Shown here piece after piece: positions 17,002-26,612 of a stretch of 64,000 bases of DNA. Position 1 is the stretch's first letter; each line of letters opens with the position of its first letter. The DNA lies in NCBI RefSeq assembly GCF_002871005.1, contig NZ_PHSN01000005.1, positions 62,001-126,000 of the forward strand, given 5' to 3'. Source of the DNA: Acidimangrovimonas sediminis (GTDB lineage: Bacteria; Pseudomonadota; Alphaproteobacteria; Rhodobacterales; Rhodobacteraceae). Under the pieces are notes generated by a model, which was not told the origin of the DNA, searched no databases, and was given only the letters and a program-made list of their open reading frames with translations. Position numbers and translations under genes: made by a program.

Positions 17002-17877
17002 TCACGGCGCGATGAAGGTGACCCCGTCCATTTCCGAGATCTTGACCATGTCGGTGTCGTAGAGCTGGGTCAGCGTCTCCACATATTCCTCATCCCAGCC
17101 GGGCAGGTCGAGCTCCATCTCCAGCGCGTCCTCCATGACGTACTTGTCGAAGAAGGCGCCGACGATGCGGCGGTGCTGGGCCGGTGTCTGTGGCGGGTGG
17201 CTGGTCAGGTAATCGGTCATCCGGCGCAGCCCTTCCGGCGAGATGATCGGTTCCAGCACCTCGAGAGTGCCGGCCAGCATCGTCGCATCGCCATGCCCCG
17301 ACACGGCGCGCAGCACGTCGGGCCAGATCAGCGGCGTGTCCTCGTCGCACCAGACGGTCAGCCTGGCCTTGGGCAGGGCCGCCCGGATCCGGCCGATCAT
17401 CTCGGACCAGCGCAGCCTGTGCGGTTCGATCCCGTCCATGAAGGTCGTGTAGTCGCGCTCCTTCTCGCGCTCGAAGAGGGCGGGGATGAAGGTGGCGGGG
17501 TTGCGGATGGCGAAGTGGAATTCCACCTGGTGATCGGGGAAGAGACCGGCCATCCAGCCCACCTTTTCCGCCGCCATGGGGTAGAGCGTGCCCTCGCTCA
17601 GCACCTTCTGGCGCTTGCAGAGGAAAGCCTGGTTCGAGAACACGAGCCGGTCGGCCTCGTCCTCGTCCATCACGGCGTCGAGCACGGTTTCCTGCGTCTC
17701 GCGGCTGACGCCGGCGCCGCGGGTCGCGTTCATCGTGTCGCGCAGGACAGACCGGTAGCGATCGGGATCGGGGACGACGATCCCCTCCGTGGCCAGCAGC
17801 GGGGCATTCGCACGCAGGCAGGTGACGAGCTTTTCGTCATCGGTGCAGTGCAGTCCGAGATGGTAGACGATCTTCAT
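17002..17877 (-). CDS. conserved protein of unknown function, sulfotransferase-like N-terminus
   Basis: A soluble protein of about 291 aa. The opening (MKIVYHLGLHCTDDEKLVTCL, then ANAPLLATEGIVVPD) resembles the start of sulfotransferase-like proteins of this bacterial family, but the usual Lys-Thr-Gly-Thr P-loop residues are replaced. Residues near 110 (HFAIRNPATFIPALFE) recall the second nucleotide-binding motif. If related, it may be inactive as a sulfotransferase. Upstream in-frame ATGs at 17946, 17919 and 17907 exist; none has a good ribosome site. Function not recognised. Confidence 0.6.
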   Translation of the reverse strand: MKIVYHLGLHCTDDEKLVTCLRANAPLLATEGIVVPDPDRYRSVLRDTMNATRGAGVSRETQETVLDAVMDEDEADRLVFSNQAFLCKRQKVLSEGTLYPMAAEKVGWMAGLFPDHQVEFHFAIRNPATFIPALFEREKERDYTTFMDGIEPHRLRWSEMIGRIRAALPKARLTVWCDEDTPLIWPDVLRAVSGHGDATMLAGTLEVLEPIISPEGLRRMTDYLTSHPPQTPAQHRRIVGAFFDKYVMEDALEMELDLPGWDEEYVETLTQLYDTDMVKISEMDGVTFIAP

Positions 17878-18080
17878 CGTGGGCGTATGTTCCGGGCCGG
17901 TCGGCATTGCCGCGATCATAGGGAATTTTTCCGCAAGTTGAACCACTTTCGCGCCGAAGTTCGCACGAACTTCGGCACCTGTGGCCGCGTGGGCGGGGCG
18001 AAGGTGCGGCGATGCGCGGGCCGTGGTGCGGGGCGGCTCTTGCGCGACGCCCCCGGCGCGTTTAAACGTCGTGGCGCGTC

Positions 18081-18153
18081 GCCCCTATAGCTCAGCTGGT
18101 AGAGCGCTTGATTTGTAATCAAGATGTCGGCGGTTCAAGTCCGTCTGGGGGCA
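18081..18153 (+). tRNA. tRNA-Thr (anticodon TGT)
   Basis: A 73-base cloverleaf with no encoded CCA. The acceptor pairs GCCCCTA with TGGGGGC. The D arm is CTCAGCTGGTAGAG, the anticodon stem is CTTGA/TCAAG around TTTGTAA, and the T loop is TTCAAGT. Anticodon TGT reads ACA and related threonine codons. Confidence 0.96.
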
Positions 18154-18308
18154 CGCCTGCCGCGACCTGCGCCGCAACCCGATCCCCGCGTTCCGCGTCA
18201 ATTCCCCTGTTTCGCACCGATTTCCCTGGCGGCATCGCGCTATCCGGCAGCCCGAAGTGTGGGTATGCTGCCGGTCAGGGCAACCTTGCGCAGGGAGGGC
18301 CGGGCGCG

Positions 18309-18848
18309 ATGAGAGCGGGGACGGGGAAAGAAGGGACGGGGGGAGAAGGGACGGGGGGAGAGGCGACGGGAGAGCGGCTCGGGGCGGCGCTGGAAGGCGG
18401 CTGCACCTGCGGCCGGATCCGCTATCGGCTGACCGAGAGACCGCTTTTCGTTCATTGCTGCCACTGCAACTGGTGCCAGCGCGAAACCGGCAGCGCCTTC
18501 GCCCTCAACGCGATGATCGAGGTCGACCGGGTGGTGCTTCTCGCCGGGGTGGTGGACCGGGTGGCGACGCCTTCGGCCAGCGGCAAGGGGCAGACGATTG
18601 CCCGTTGCCCCGAGTGTCAGGTCGCGGTGTGGAGCCATTACGCCGGCGCGGGCGAGGCGGTGGCCTTCGTCCGGGTGGGGACGCTGGACACGCCCGCGGC
18701 CTGCCCGCCGGACATCCATATCTTCACCTCGACCCGGCTGCCCTGGGTGGCGCTGGAAGATGGCAGGCCGGTGATGGAGGAATATTACCGGCGTTCCGAG
18801 CACTGGCCCGCGGCCAGCCTGGATCGGTGGAGGGCGCTGAAGGGCTGA
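18309..18848 (+). CDS. GFA-domain zinc protein (CENP-V/GFA family)
   Basis: A 179-aa protein with the glutathione-dependent formaldehyde-activating fold. Zinc-binding cysteines are seen as GGCTCGRIRY, HCCHCNWCQ and RCPECQ. Members are often annotated as formaldehyde-glutathione adduct enzymes, but most have no proven activity. The first 30 residues are low-complexity Gly/Thr/Glu, encoded by a 15-base tandem repeat at about 18330-18360. A start at 18309 includes this repeat; a start closer to the LEGGCTCG core is possible. Confidence 0.8.
   Translation: MRAGTGKEGTGGEGTGGEATGERLGAALEGGCTCGRIRYRLTERPLFVHCCHCNWCQRETGSAFALNAMIEVDRVVLLAGVVDRVATPSASGKGQTIARCPECQVAVWSHYAGAGEAVAFVRVGTLDTPAACPPDIHIFTSTRLPWVALEDGRPVMEEYYRRSEHWPAASLDRWRALKG
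18330..18359 (+). repeat. 15-base tandem repeat at the start of the GFA gene
   Basis: Two exact copies of GAAGGGACGGGGGGA with partial copies on each side. In frame it adds five residues per copy, so copy number can change without a frameshift. Confidence 0.7.
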
Positions 18849-19012
18849 TCTCTCTTCCCGGGCCTTCGCCCGCTCATCGCCGCCCCCGCGGCGCGCGATG
18901 AGCGGGGTGCCCCGTCCCGCCCCGTTTCACGCTTCCCAGCGGGGCGGCCTTGGGCTACACTTGTCGCCAGACCCGGCAAACGGGCGATCCTGAGGCAGCA
19001 AGCGGTAGATCC

Positions 19013-20176
19013 ATGACGGAAATGGTCCATGGCGTCCTTCCGGCGCAGGCGGGCGAGCCCGTTCTTCCCCGGTGGTGGCGGACGATCGACAAGTGGTCGC
19101 TCACGGCGGCATTCCTGCTTTACGGCATGGGGCTGCTTCTGGGCCTTGCAGCCTCGGTGCCGCTTGCCACCCGCAACGGCCTGCCACCCTTTCACTATGT
19201 CGACCGGCAGGCGGTGTTCGGCCTCGTCGCGATGGTGGCGATGGTGCTGGTGTCGATGATGTCGCCCGCCAACGTGCGCCGCTTCGGTGTCACCGGCTTC
19301 ATGATCTTCTTCGTGGCCCTTGTGCTTCTGCCGTTCTTCGGGTCGGATTTCGGCAAGGGGGCCACGCGCTGGTTCTCCTTCGGCTTCATCACGATCCAGC
19401 CGTCGGAATTCCTCAAGCCCGCCTTTGTCGTCCTCGTCGCCTGGCTGATGGCCGCGAGCCAGGAAATCAACGGCCCGCCCGGCAAGGCACTGTCCTTCGC
19501 CGTCGCGGTCGTCGTTGTGGGCTTTCTCGCCGCCCAGCCGGATTTCGGCCAGTCGGCGCTGATCCTGTTCTCCTGGGGCGTGATCTATTTCGTGGCCGGC
19601 GCGCCGATCGTCCTGCTGACCTCGGTCGGCGGGCTGGTGGCCGGGGGCGGCTGGCTCGCTTACCAGTATTCCGACCACTTCGCCAAGCGGATCAACGGCT
19701 TCCTCGCCTCCGAGGTCGATCCCCGGACCCAGATCGGCTATGCCACCAACGCGATCCAGGAAGGCGGCTTCTTCGGCGTGGGCGTCGGCAACGGCCAGGT
19801 GAAATGGTCGCTGCCCGATGCGCATACCGACTTCATCATCGCCGTCGCGGCCGAGGAATACGGCCTGATCCTGGTTATGGTGATCATCGGTCTCTACGCG
19901 CTGATCGTGATCCGCTCGCTTATGCGCCTGATGAAGGAACGCGACCCGTTCATCCGCCTCGCGGGCACCGGGCTGGCCTGCATCTTCGGCATTCAGGCCT
20001 TCGTCAACATGGGCGTGGCCGCGCGGCTGCTGCCCGCCAAGGGGATGACTCTGCCGTTCGTGAGCTACGGCGGATCGTCGATCATCGCGGCGGGGATAAC
20101 CATGGGCATGCTCCTGGCCTTCACCCGTTCGCGTCCGCAGGGGCAGATCGGCGATTTCCTCGGCCGCGGCCGGTAG
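19013..20176 (+). CDS. ftsW: cell-division peptidoglycan polymerase FtsW
   Basis: Integral membrane glycosyltransferase of the SEDS family that polymerises lipid II at the septum. It has 387 aa with about ten membrane spans. Diagnostic stretches are FGKGATRWFSFGFITIQPSEFLKP, QPDFGQSA, AHTDFIIAVAAEE and LPFVSYGGSS. It begins the block ftsW-murG-murC. murD, which usually precedes it, is not upstream; a tRNA and the GFA gene are there instead. The ribosome site is weak. Confidence 0.93.
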   Translation: MTEMVHGVLPAQAGEPVLPRWWRTIDKWSLTAAFLLYGMGLLLGLAASVPLATRNGLPPFHYVDRQAVFGLVAMVAMVLVSMMSPANVRRFGVTGFMIFFVALVLLPFFGSDFGKGATRWFSFGFITIQPSEFLKPAFVVLVAWLMAASQEINGPPGKALSFAVAVVVVGFLAAQPDFGQSALILFSWGVIYFVAGAPIVLLTSVGGLVAGGGWLAYQYSDHFAKRINGFLASEVDPRTQIGYATNAIQEGGFFGVGVGNGQVKWSLPDAHTDFIIAVAAEEYGLILVMVIIGLYALIVIRSLMRLMKERDPFIRLAGTGLACIFGIQAFVNMGVAARLLPAKGMTLPFVSYGGSSIIAAGITMGMLLAFTRSRPQGQIGDFLGRGR

Positions 20177-20185
20177 GGGGCGCAG

Positions 20186-21346
20186 ATGGCCACCAAGCCG
20201 CCGCTTCTCCTGATCGCCGCCGGGGGCACGGGCGGGCACATGTTCCCCGCCCAGGCGCTGGCCGAGGCGATGGTGCGCAAGGGCTGGCGCGTGCGCCTGT
20301 CGACCGATGCGCGCGGCGCGCGCTACACCGGCGGCTTTCCCCACGTGGTCGAGGTGCGCGAGGTCCCCTCGGCCACCTTCGCCCGCGGCGGCAAGCTGGC
20401 CAAGCTGATGGTGCCGTTCCGCATCGCGGGCGGCGTGCTGAAGGCTGCGGCCGAGATGCTGGCCGACCGGCCAAAGGTCGTCGTGGGTTTTGGCGGCTAT
20501 CCCACGATCCCGGCCCTGTCTGCGGCCTGGATCCTGCGGGTGCCGCGGATGATCCACGAACAGAACGGCATCCTCGGCCGGGTGAACGAGATCTTCGCCC
20601 GCCATGTCGATGCGGTTGCCTGCGGGACCTGGCCCACCCGCCTGCCCAAGGGGGTGGAGGGCGTGCACACCGGCAATCCGGTCCGCGGTGCGGTGCTGGA
20701 GCGCGCGGGCGCGGCCTATATCTCGCCCGGCGACTACCCGATGAGCGTGGTGGTGATCGGCGGTAGCCAGGGCGCGCGGATCCTTTCCGACGTGCTGCCC
20801 GAGGCGGTCTCGTACCTGCCCGAGCCGCTTCAGGCGAACCTGCGCATCGCCCACCAGGCGCGCGAGGAGGATGTCGAGCGGGTCATCGCCGCCTATCACG
20901 CGGCGGGCGTCCGGGCCGAGGTGAAGCCCTTCTTCCAGGACGTGCCGCGGCGGTTCTCCGAGGCGCAGCTGATCATCTCGCGCTCGGGCGCCTCGTCGGT
21001 CGCGGACATCTCGATCATCGGGCGGCCCTCGATCCTGATCCCCTTCGCCGCGGCGGCGGGAGATCACCAGACGGCGAATGCCCGGGGCCTCGTAGAGGCG
21101 CAGGCCGCGATCCTGATCCCCGAGCGCGCCCTTGACCCGGAGGCGCTGGCAGGGCAGATGGCGGCGATCCTGACCCAGCCGAAGGCGGCCGAGATGATGG
21201 CGCGCGGCGCGCTTGGCTACGCCCGGCCCGATGCGACGGCGCGGCTCGTGGAGATGGTCGAGGGACTGGCCACGGGCGCGGACCCGAAGGCCGCGTCGGG
21301 CGTTGGCCCAGCAGCGGCGGATACGAACAAGAAGGCGAAGCAATGA
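20186..21346 (+). CDS. murG: UDP-GlcNAc:lipid I transferase MurG
   Basis: Inner-leaflet glycosyltransferase that turns lipid I into lipid II (386 aa). The N-terminal glycine loop is [27 protein letters not shown] and the second G-loop [10 protein letters not shown] follow. The UDP-GlcNAc site is [11 protein letters not shown] and [14 protein letters not shown]. It starts nine bases after ftsW and overlaps murC by four bases. Confidence 0.95.
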   Translation: MATKPPLLLIAAGGTGGHMFPAQALAEAMVRKGWRVRLSTDARGARYTGGFPHVVEVREVPSATFARGGKLAKLMVPFRIAGGVLKAAAEMLADRPKVVVGFGGYPTIPALSAAWILRVPRMIHEQNGILGRVNEIFARHVDAVACGTWPTRLPKGVEGVHTGNPVRGAVLERAGAAYISPGDYPMSVVVIGGSQGARILSDVLPEAVSYLPEPLQANLRIAHQAREEDVERVIAAYHAAGVRAEVKPFFQDVPRRFSEAQLIISRSGASSVADISIIGRPSILIPFAAAAGDHQTANARGLVEAQAAILIPERALDPEALAGQMAAILTQPKAAEMMARGALGYARPDATARLVEMVEGLATGADPKAASGVGPAAADTNKKAKQ

Positions 21347-22788
21347 ACGCGGCGACGAAACTTCCCGGCGAGCTGGGGGCGATCCATTTCGTGGGCATCG
21401 GGGGGATCGGCATGTCCGGCATCGCCGAGGTGCTGATCACGCTGGGCTACCGGGTGCAGGGCTCCGATCTGAAAGGGTCGAAGATCACCGAGCGTCTGGA
21501 AAGCCTCGGTGCCCAGATCTTCGTCGGCCAGAAGGCCGAGAACGTGGCCGATGCGGACGTTATCGTGATCTCCTCGGCGATCAAGAAGGGCAACCCGGAG
21601 CTCGAGGAGGCGCGCCGCCGCGGCCTGCCCGTCGTGCGCCGGGCCGAGATGCTGGCCGAACTGATGCGCCTGCGGTCGAACATCGCGGTGGCGGGGACGC
21701 ATGGCAAGACCACGACCACCACGATGGTCGCGACCCTGCTGGACAAGGGCAATTTTGACCCCACCGTGATCAATGGCGGCATCATCCACGCCTATGGCTC
21801 GAACGCGCGGGCCGGGCAGGGCGAATGGATGGTGGTCGAGGCCGACGAGAGCGACGGCACCTTCAACCGCCTGCCCGCGACCATCGCCATCGTCACCAAC
21901 ATCGACCCCGAGCACATGGAACACTGGGGCTCGATCGAGCGGCTGCGTCAGGGCTTTACCGATTTCGTCTCGAACATCCCGTTCTACGGGCTGGCGGTGT
22001 GCTGCACCGATCACCCCGAGGTGCAGGCGCTGGTGGGTCGCGTCACCGACCGCCGCGTCGTGACCTTCGGCTTCAACGCGCAGGCCGACGTGCGCGCGGT
22101 GAACCTGACCTACGAACGGGGCGTCGCGCATTTCGACATTGCGCTGAATTCCGAAGGCGCCCCGGGGGACGAGCCCAGCATGATCGAGGGCTGCACCCTG
22201 CCGATGCCCGGCGACCACAACGTGTCGAACTGCCTGGCAGCGGTGGCCGTGGCCCGGCACCTCGGCATGAAGAAGGATGAGATCCGCGACGCGCTGGCCA
22301 ATTTCGGCGGCGTGAACCGGCGCTTCACCAAGGTGGGCGAGGTGAACGGCGTCTCGATCATCGACGATTACGGCCACCACCCGGTAGAGATCGCGGCGGT
22401 GCTCAAGGCCGCGCGTCAGGCGATTGCCGGCACCTCGGGGGCGCGCGTCATCGCGGTGCACCAGCCGCACCGCTATTCGCGTCTGCATTCCCTCTTTGAC
22501 GATTTCTGCACCTGTTTCAACGAGGCCGACGTCGTGGCCATCGCCGAGGTCTACGCCGCCGGCGAGGACCCGATCGAGGGCGCGACCCGCGACGATCTGG
22601 TCGCAGGGCTGATCGCCCACGGCCATCGCCATGCCCGTGCCATATTGAACGAGGACGATCTGGTCCGGCTGGTGCGCGAACAGGCCCGGCCCGGCGATAT
22701 CGTCGTCTGCCTCGGGGCCGGCACGATCTCTGCATGGGCCAACGCGCTGCCGGCGCGTCTGGAGACCTTGCAGGGAAAAGTTGCATGA
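21343..22788 (+). CDS. murC: UDP-N-acetylmuramate-L-alanine ligase MurC
   Basis: ATP-dependent cytoplasmic ligase adding L-alanine to UDP-MurNAc (481 aa). An N-terminal Rossmann motif GIGGIGMSG, the ATP loop [12 protein letters not shown], and the central EADESDGTF and FGGVNRRF motifs are present. The C-terminal domain has [10 protein letters not shown] and HQPHRYSR. It overlaps murG (ATGA) and, by four bases, the small DUF2484 gene. Confidence 0.96.
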   Translation: MNAATKLPGELGAIHFVGIGGIGMSGIAEVLITLGYRVQGSDLKGSKITERLESLGAQIFVGQKAENVADADVIVISSAIKKGNPELEEARRRGLPVVRRAEMLAELMRLRSNIAVAGTHGKTTTTTMVATLLDKGNFDPTVINGGIIHAYGSNARAGQGEWMVVEADESDGTFNRLPATIAIVTNIDPEHMEHWGSIERLRQGFTDFVSNIPFYGLAVCCTDHPEVQALVGRVTDRRVVTFGFNAQADVRAVNLTYERGVAHFDIALNSEGAPGDEPSMIEGCTLPMPGDHNVSNCLAAVAVARHLGMKKDEIRDALANFGGVNRRFTKVGEVNGVSIIDDYGHHPVEIAAVLKAARQAIAGTSGARVIAVHQPHRYSRLHSLFDDFCTCFNEADVVAIAEVYAAGEDPIEGATRDDLVAGLIAHGHRHARAILNEDDLVRLVREQARPGDIVVCLGAGTISAWANALPARLETLQGKVA

Positions 22789-23039
22789 ATATCCTGTCCG
22801 AGCCGCTGCTGTGGGGATGCCTCTGGGTCCTTGCCGCGGCGGCGATCGCGGCGATGCCGTGGCGCTTTCACTGGCGCATGGCAATCCCGCTGATGATCAC
22901 GGCGGTGCCCCTTGTTGCGCTGATCTTCCGTGCCATGGGGCCGCTGGGCGGTATCGTGGCGCTGGCCGTGGTCGCCTCGGTCCTGCGCTACCCGCTCTAT
23001 TTTGGCGGCCGGAGGCTCTGGCGCCGGTTCGCCGGTTAG
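22785..23039 (+). CDS. small membrane protein, DUF2484 type
   Basis: An 84-aa protein with two or three hydrophobic spans ([36 protein letters not shown]). Proteins of this kind sit between murC and murB in many Rhodobacterales, which is the main ground for the name. It overlaps murC by four bases. Function unknown; it could tune wall-precursor synthesis. murB does not follow here. Confidence 0.8.
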   Translation: MNILSEPLLWGCLWVLAAAAIAAMPWRFHWRMAIPLMITAVPLVALIFRAMGPLGGIVALAVVASVLRYPLYFGGRRLWRRFAG

Positions 23040-23116
23040 GACGCCGCCGCCGCCGCGTTGCACCTGTCGCCTGCGCGACCTAGAGTGCCCCGGACACCTG
23101 CAGGGGAGGGCACCGC

Positions 23117-24100
23117 ATGACCGGCCATCTGAACTGGGGCATCCTGAGCGCCGCCAAGATCGCGCGAGAGTTCGTGGCGCCTGCGCTGGAGGCGGCGGAA
23201 GGTTGCCGCATCGCCGCCGTGGCCAGCCGCACCCCCGGCAAGGCCGAGGCCCTGGCAGCCCCTTACGGCGATCTGCGGATCCATCACGATTACGAGGCGC
23301 TTCTCGCCGATCCGGGGGTGGACGCGGTCTATATCGGGCTGCCCAACAGCGCCCATGTGGAATGGACGGAAAAGGCGCTGCGGGCGGGCAAGCATGTGCT
23401 CTGCGAAAAACCCCTCGCGATGAAGCACGAGGAAATCGCCCGCCTGATCCGCGCCCGTGACGAAAGCGGGCGCTTCGCGGCCGAAGGCTACATGGTCACG
23501 CATCACCCGCAATGGACCCGGGTGAAGGCGCTGATCGCGGCGGGAGAGATCGGCACGCTCCGCCACGTGCAATCGGGGTTCTCCTTCGTCAATACCGACC
23601 GCGGCAACATCCGCAACGACCGCAGCCAGGGCGGCGGTGCCCTGCGCGACATCGGGGTCTATCCCTCGATCGTCACCCGCTTCGTCACCGGAGAGGAGCC
23701 GGGAGAGGTCTCGGCCCGCCTCGACTGGGAGGACGGGATCGACGCCTCGGCCCGGGTCTGGGCCGAGTTCCCATCCTTCACCATGGATTTCTTCGTCTCG
23801 ATGCGGCGGGCGAAATACCAGCAGATGCTGTTTCACGGCGATCGGGGATGGATCCGCGCCACGGCCCCGTTCAACGCCGATGTCTACGGGCCGGTGATGC
23901 TGGAGATCAGCACCGAGGCCGGGATCCGCACCGAGGATTTCAACGGCCACGCCCAGTACCGCCTGCAGGCCGAGGCCTTTGCCCGCAGCGCGCTGGAAGG
24001 GGCGGCCTATCCCTGCCCGCTGGAGATGTCCTTCGGCAACCAGCGCATGATCGACGCGATCTACATGGCCGACGAAAGCTGGCGCGAGGAGATGGCCTGA
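23117..24100 (+). CDS. Gfo/Idh/MocA-family oxidoreductase
   Basis: NAD(P)-dependent dehydrogenase of 327 aa, probably acting on a sugar, inositol or dihydrodiol. The N-terminal Rossmann domain starts GILSAAKIAREF and includes VYIGLPNSAHVEW and the signature CEKPLAM. The C-terminal domain has GGGALRDIGVYPS, where the histidine or aspartate cluster normally sits. GGGGAGGG lies before the ATG. It stands where murB would be expected. Substrate unknown. Confidence 0.85.
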   Translation: MTGHLNWGILSAAKIAREFVAPALEAAEGCRIAAVASRTPGKAEALAAPYGDLRIHHDYEALLADPGVDAVYIGLPNSAHVEWTEKALRAGKHVLCEKPLAMKHEEIARLIRARDESGRFAAEGYMVTHHPQWTRVKALIAAGEIGTLRHVQSGFSFVNTDRGNIRNDRSQGGGALRDIGVYPSIVTRFVTGEEPGEVSARLDWEDGIDASARVWAEFPSFTMDFFVSMRRAKYQQMLFHGDRGWIRATAPFNADVYGPVMLEISTEAGIRTEDFNGHAQYRLQAEAFARSALEGAAYPCPLEMSFGNQRMIDAIYMADESWREEMA

Positions 24101-24135
24101 GCCAGAGATAGCCTGAGCCAGAGATCCGTGAGGCT
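24094..24135 (+). repeat. short direct repeat at the oxidoreductase stop
   Basis: GCCTGAGCCAGAGAT occurs twice about 16 bases apart, and a related CCTGAGCCGGGGAT occurs once more near 24160. The first copy contains the stop codon of the oxidoreductase gene. Confidence 0.6.
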
Positions 24136-24186
24136 GGGAAAGCCCGGTGAGGGGATAACCTGAGCCGGGGATTCTCGAAGGGGGAG

Positions 24187-24208
24187 GGGCCGGCGCGGGG
24201 GGCCGGCC
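24187..24208. terminator. G/C stem between convergent genes
   Basis: GGGCCGGC and a matching GCCGGCCC flank a short G-rich loop just after the GNAT stop on the minus strand. There is no T-run, so a factor-independent terminator is not proven. Confidence 0.3.
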
Positions 24209-24210
24209 CG

Positions 24211-24684
24211 TCAGCCGAGCGGTAGCCTAAGCACATGCTGCGGCCCCGAGCGGCCGCCGTGGTAAAGCTCCCCCCCATCCTGCCAGCCGTTCCGGAGATA
24301 GAGGTCGCGCGCCCGCGGGTTGCGCTGGTTGACGCTGAGCACCGCGCCCGCCACCCCGGGGTAGCGCAGGGCCAGCATCGCGGGCAGCGCCTCGAACACC
24401 GCGCGCCCGATGCCGCGGCCCTGCTGGGCCGCGTCGATGGCCAGCGCGCGCAGCCCGATCTCGCCCGGCCGCGCGAAGGGATGCGAGGCGGCGAAATCCC
24501 GGTCGATCACGAAGAAGCCGACGATCCGGTCGCCGGCGACCACGGCATGTCCGTCTTCCTTGGCCCCGAGCTGCGACAGACGGTCGACGGGGAGGGTGAC
24601 GAAGGCCTCCTGCCCGGGGGCGAGGACGATGTGGGCGAGGCGCGGGGCATCGGCCGCGGTCACGTCGAGGAAGCTGATCTGCAT
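24211..24684 (-). CDS. GNAT-family N-acetyltransferase
   Basis: A 157-aa acetyl-CoA-dependent acyltransferase. The CoA loop is seen as QQGRGIGRAVFEAL and the late beta-bulge region as RDLYLRNGWQDGG. It lies in the gap between the oxidoreductase and pepF. Substrate not identifiable. Confidence 0.85.
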   Translation of the reverse strand: MQISFLDVTAADAPRLAHIVLAPGQEAFVTLPVDRLSQLGAKEDGHAVVAGDRIVGFFVIDRDFAASHPFARPGEIGLRALAIDAAQQGRGIGRAVFEALPAMLALRYPGVAGAVLSVNQRNPRARDLYLRNGWQDGGELYHGGRSGPQHVLRLPLG

Positions 24685-24700
24685 GTCTGTGCCTGGCTGG

Positions 24701-24778
24701 CGAGGGGGAGGGGGCGCTGCCCCCCGTCGCCCGGAGGGCGCCTCCCCCCGGGATATTTTCGCTCAGAAGAAGGGAGGG
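24701..24778 (+). repeat. intergenic repeat element, copy D
   Basis: Plus-strand copy with two stacked G/C inverted repeats, core GGGATATTTTCG and tail TCAGAAGAAGGGAGG. It ends within two bases of the pepF stop codon, so for the minus-strand pepF transcript the tail comes first and the hairpin follows. Confidence 0.75.
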
Positions 24779-24779
24779 G

Positions 24780-26612
24780 TCAGTCCTCCATCGCCTCCAG
24801 CTCGTCGATGAAGCCCGCGATCATGCTCAGGCCCTTGTCCCAGAAGGTCGGATCCGAGGCGTCGAGGCCGAAGGGGGCGAGAAGCTCCTTGTGGTGCTTG
24901 GAACCGCCGGCCTTCAGCATTTCGAAGTACTTCTCCTGGAAGCCCAGGTCGCCCTCGGCATAAACCGCGTAGAGCGCGTTCACGAGGCCGTCGCCGAAGG
25001 CATAGGCGTAGACGTAGAAGGGCGAGTGGACGAAGTGCGGGACATAGGCCCAGAAGGTCTCGTACCCGTCCATGAAGGTGAAGGCGTCGCCGAGGGATTC
25101 GGCCTGCACCGACATCCAGAGCGCGTTGATGTCGTCCGGCGTCAGTTCGCCTTCCTCGCGGCGGGCGGCGTGCAGCTTGCATTCGAAATCGTAGAAGGCG
25201 ATCTGGCGGACGACCGTGTTGATCATGTCCTCGACCTTGCCGGCGAGCAGGGTCTTCTTCTCGGCCTTGGTCTTGGCGCCGTCCAGAAGCTTGCGGAAGG
25301 TCAGCATCTCGCCGAAGACCGACGCGGTTTCCGCAAGCGTGAGCGGCGTGGCCGACAGCAGCTCTCCTTGGCCCGCGGCCAGCACCTGGTGCACGCCGTG
25401 GCCCAGCTCATGCGCCAGCGTCATCACGTCGCGCGGTTTGCCGAGGTAGTTGAGCATGACATAGGGGTGGACGTCGGTCACCGTCGGATGGGCGAAGGCG
25501 CCGGGCGCCTTGCCGTGCTTCACGCCCGCGTCGATCCAGCCCTTGTCGAAGAACGGTTCGGCGATCTCGGCCATCTTCGGGTCGAAGGCGGAATAGGCGG
25601 AGAGAACGGTATCCTTCGCCTCCTCCCAGCCCACGGTCCGGGGCGTCTCGGTCGGCAGCGGCGCGTTGCGGTCCCAGATTTCCAGCGTCTCGAGGCCCAG
25701 CCACTTGGCCTTCAGCCGGTAGTAGCGGTGCGAGAGCTTGGGGTAGGCCGCGACCACGGCATTGCGCAGCGCCTCGACCACCTCGGGCTCGACATGGTTC
25801 GACAGGTGGCGCGAGGTCTGCGCGGTCGGCATCTTGCGCCAGCGGTCCTCGATCTCCTTTTCCTTGGCCAGCGTGTTGTGGACGCGGGAAAAGAGCTTGA
25901 TGTTGCCCTCGAACACCTTGGCGAGCGCGCGGGCGCTGGCCTCGCGCTTCGTGCGGTCGGTGTCGGTCAGCAGGTTCAGCGTGGCCTCGAGGTTCAGAGG
26001 CTCTTCCTCGCCGGCCACCTCGAATTCCAGCCCGGCCAGCGTCTCGTCGAAGAGCTTGTTCCAGGCCGAGGCGCCGACCGAGGACTGGTCGTGCAGGAAC
26101 TTCTCCAACTCGTCCGAAAGCTGGTAGGGGCGCAGCGCGCGCATCCGGTCGAACACCGGCTTGTAGCGCGCGAGATCGGCGTTGGCGGCCAGCAGCCCCT
26201 CCAGGTGCGCCTCGTCCAGGCGGTTGAACTCCAGCCCGAAGAACACCAGCGGCGTGGTCGCCGTGGTCATCTTGTCCTGCGCGTCGCCCATGAACTTGGC
26301 GCGCGCGGGGTCGATCGTGTTCTGGTAATAGCGCAGGCCGGCGTAGGACATCAGCCGCCCCGCCACCACGTCGATCCGCTCGTAGCGCTTGACGCAGTCC
26401 AGCATCGCCGCGGCGTCGAGGCCGGCCAGCTTGCCCTCGTAATCGGCGGCGAAGGCGGCGCATTCGCCCTCGAGCCAGGTCATGTCGCGCGCGACCTCGG
26501 GCGCGTCCGGCGCGGCGTAGAGGTCGGTCAGGTCCCACTCGGGCAGCGGCCCCAGCGCCTTCGCCCCCTTGGGATCGGCGTCGAAGACAGGGCGGGAAAG
26601 CGGCAGGGTCAT
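24780..26612 (-). CDS. pepF: oligoendopeptidase F (M3B)
   Basis: Cytoplasmic zinc metallopeptidase of 610 aa that trims oligopeptides. The zinc-binding HExxH is in TLAHELGHGVHQ, and the downstream ligand glutamate is in TPLTLAETASVFGEML. The start is at 26612, with AAGGAC upstream; a GTG at 26627 is less likely. The 328-base gap to the next gene holds no coding sequence I can support. Confidence 0.93.
   Translation of the reverse strand: MTLPLSRPVFDADPKGAKALGPLPEWDLTDLYAAPDAPEVARDMTWLEGECAAFAADYEGKLAGLDAAAMLDCVKRYERIDVVAGRLMSYAGLRYYQNTIDPARAKFMGDAQDKMTTATTPLVFFGLEFNRLDEAHLEGLLAANADLARYKPVFDRMRALRPYQLSDELEKFLHDQSSVGASAWNKLFDETLAGLEFEVAGEEEPLNLEATLNLLTDTDRTKREASARALAKVFEGNIKLFSRVHNTLAKEKEIEDRWRKMPTAQTSRHLSNHVEPEVVEALRNAVVAAYPKLSHRYYRLKAKWLGLETLEIWDRNAPLPTETPRTVGWEEAKDTVLSAYSAFDPKMAEIAEPFFDKGWIDAGVKHGKAPGAFAHPTVTDVHPYVMLNYLGKPRDVMTLAHELGHGVHQVLAAGQGELLSATPLTLAETASVFGEMLTFRKLLDGAKTKAEKKTLLAGKVEDMINTVVRQIAFYDFECKLHAARREEGELTPDDINALWMSVQAESLGDAFTFMDGYETFWAYVPHFVHSPFYVYAYAFGDGLVNALYAVYAEGDLGFQEKYFEMLKAGGSKHHKELLAPFGLDASDPTFWDKGLSMIAGFIDELEAMED

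Noticed and set aside
18785-21343. 852-codon minus-strand frame opposite ftsW and murG
   Set aside because: Shadow of two certain genes on the other strand.
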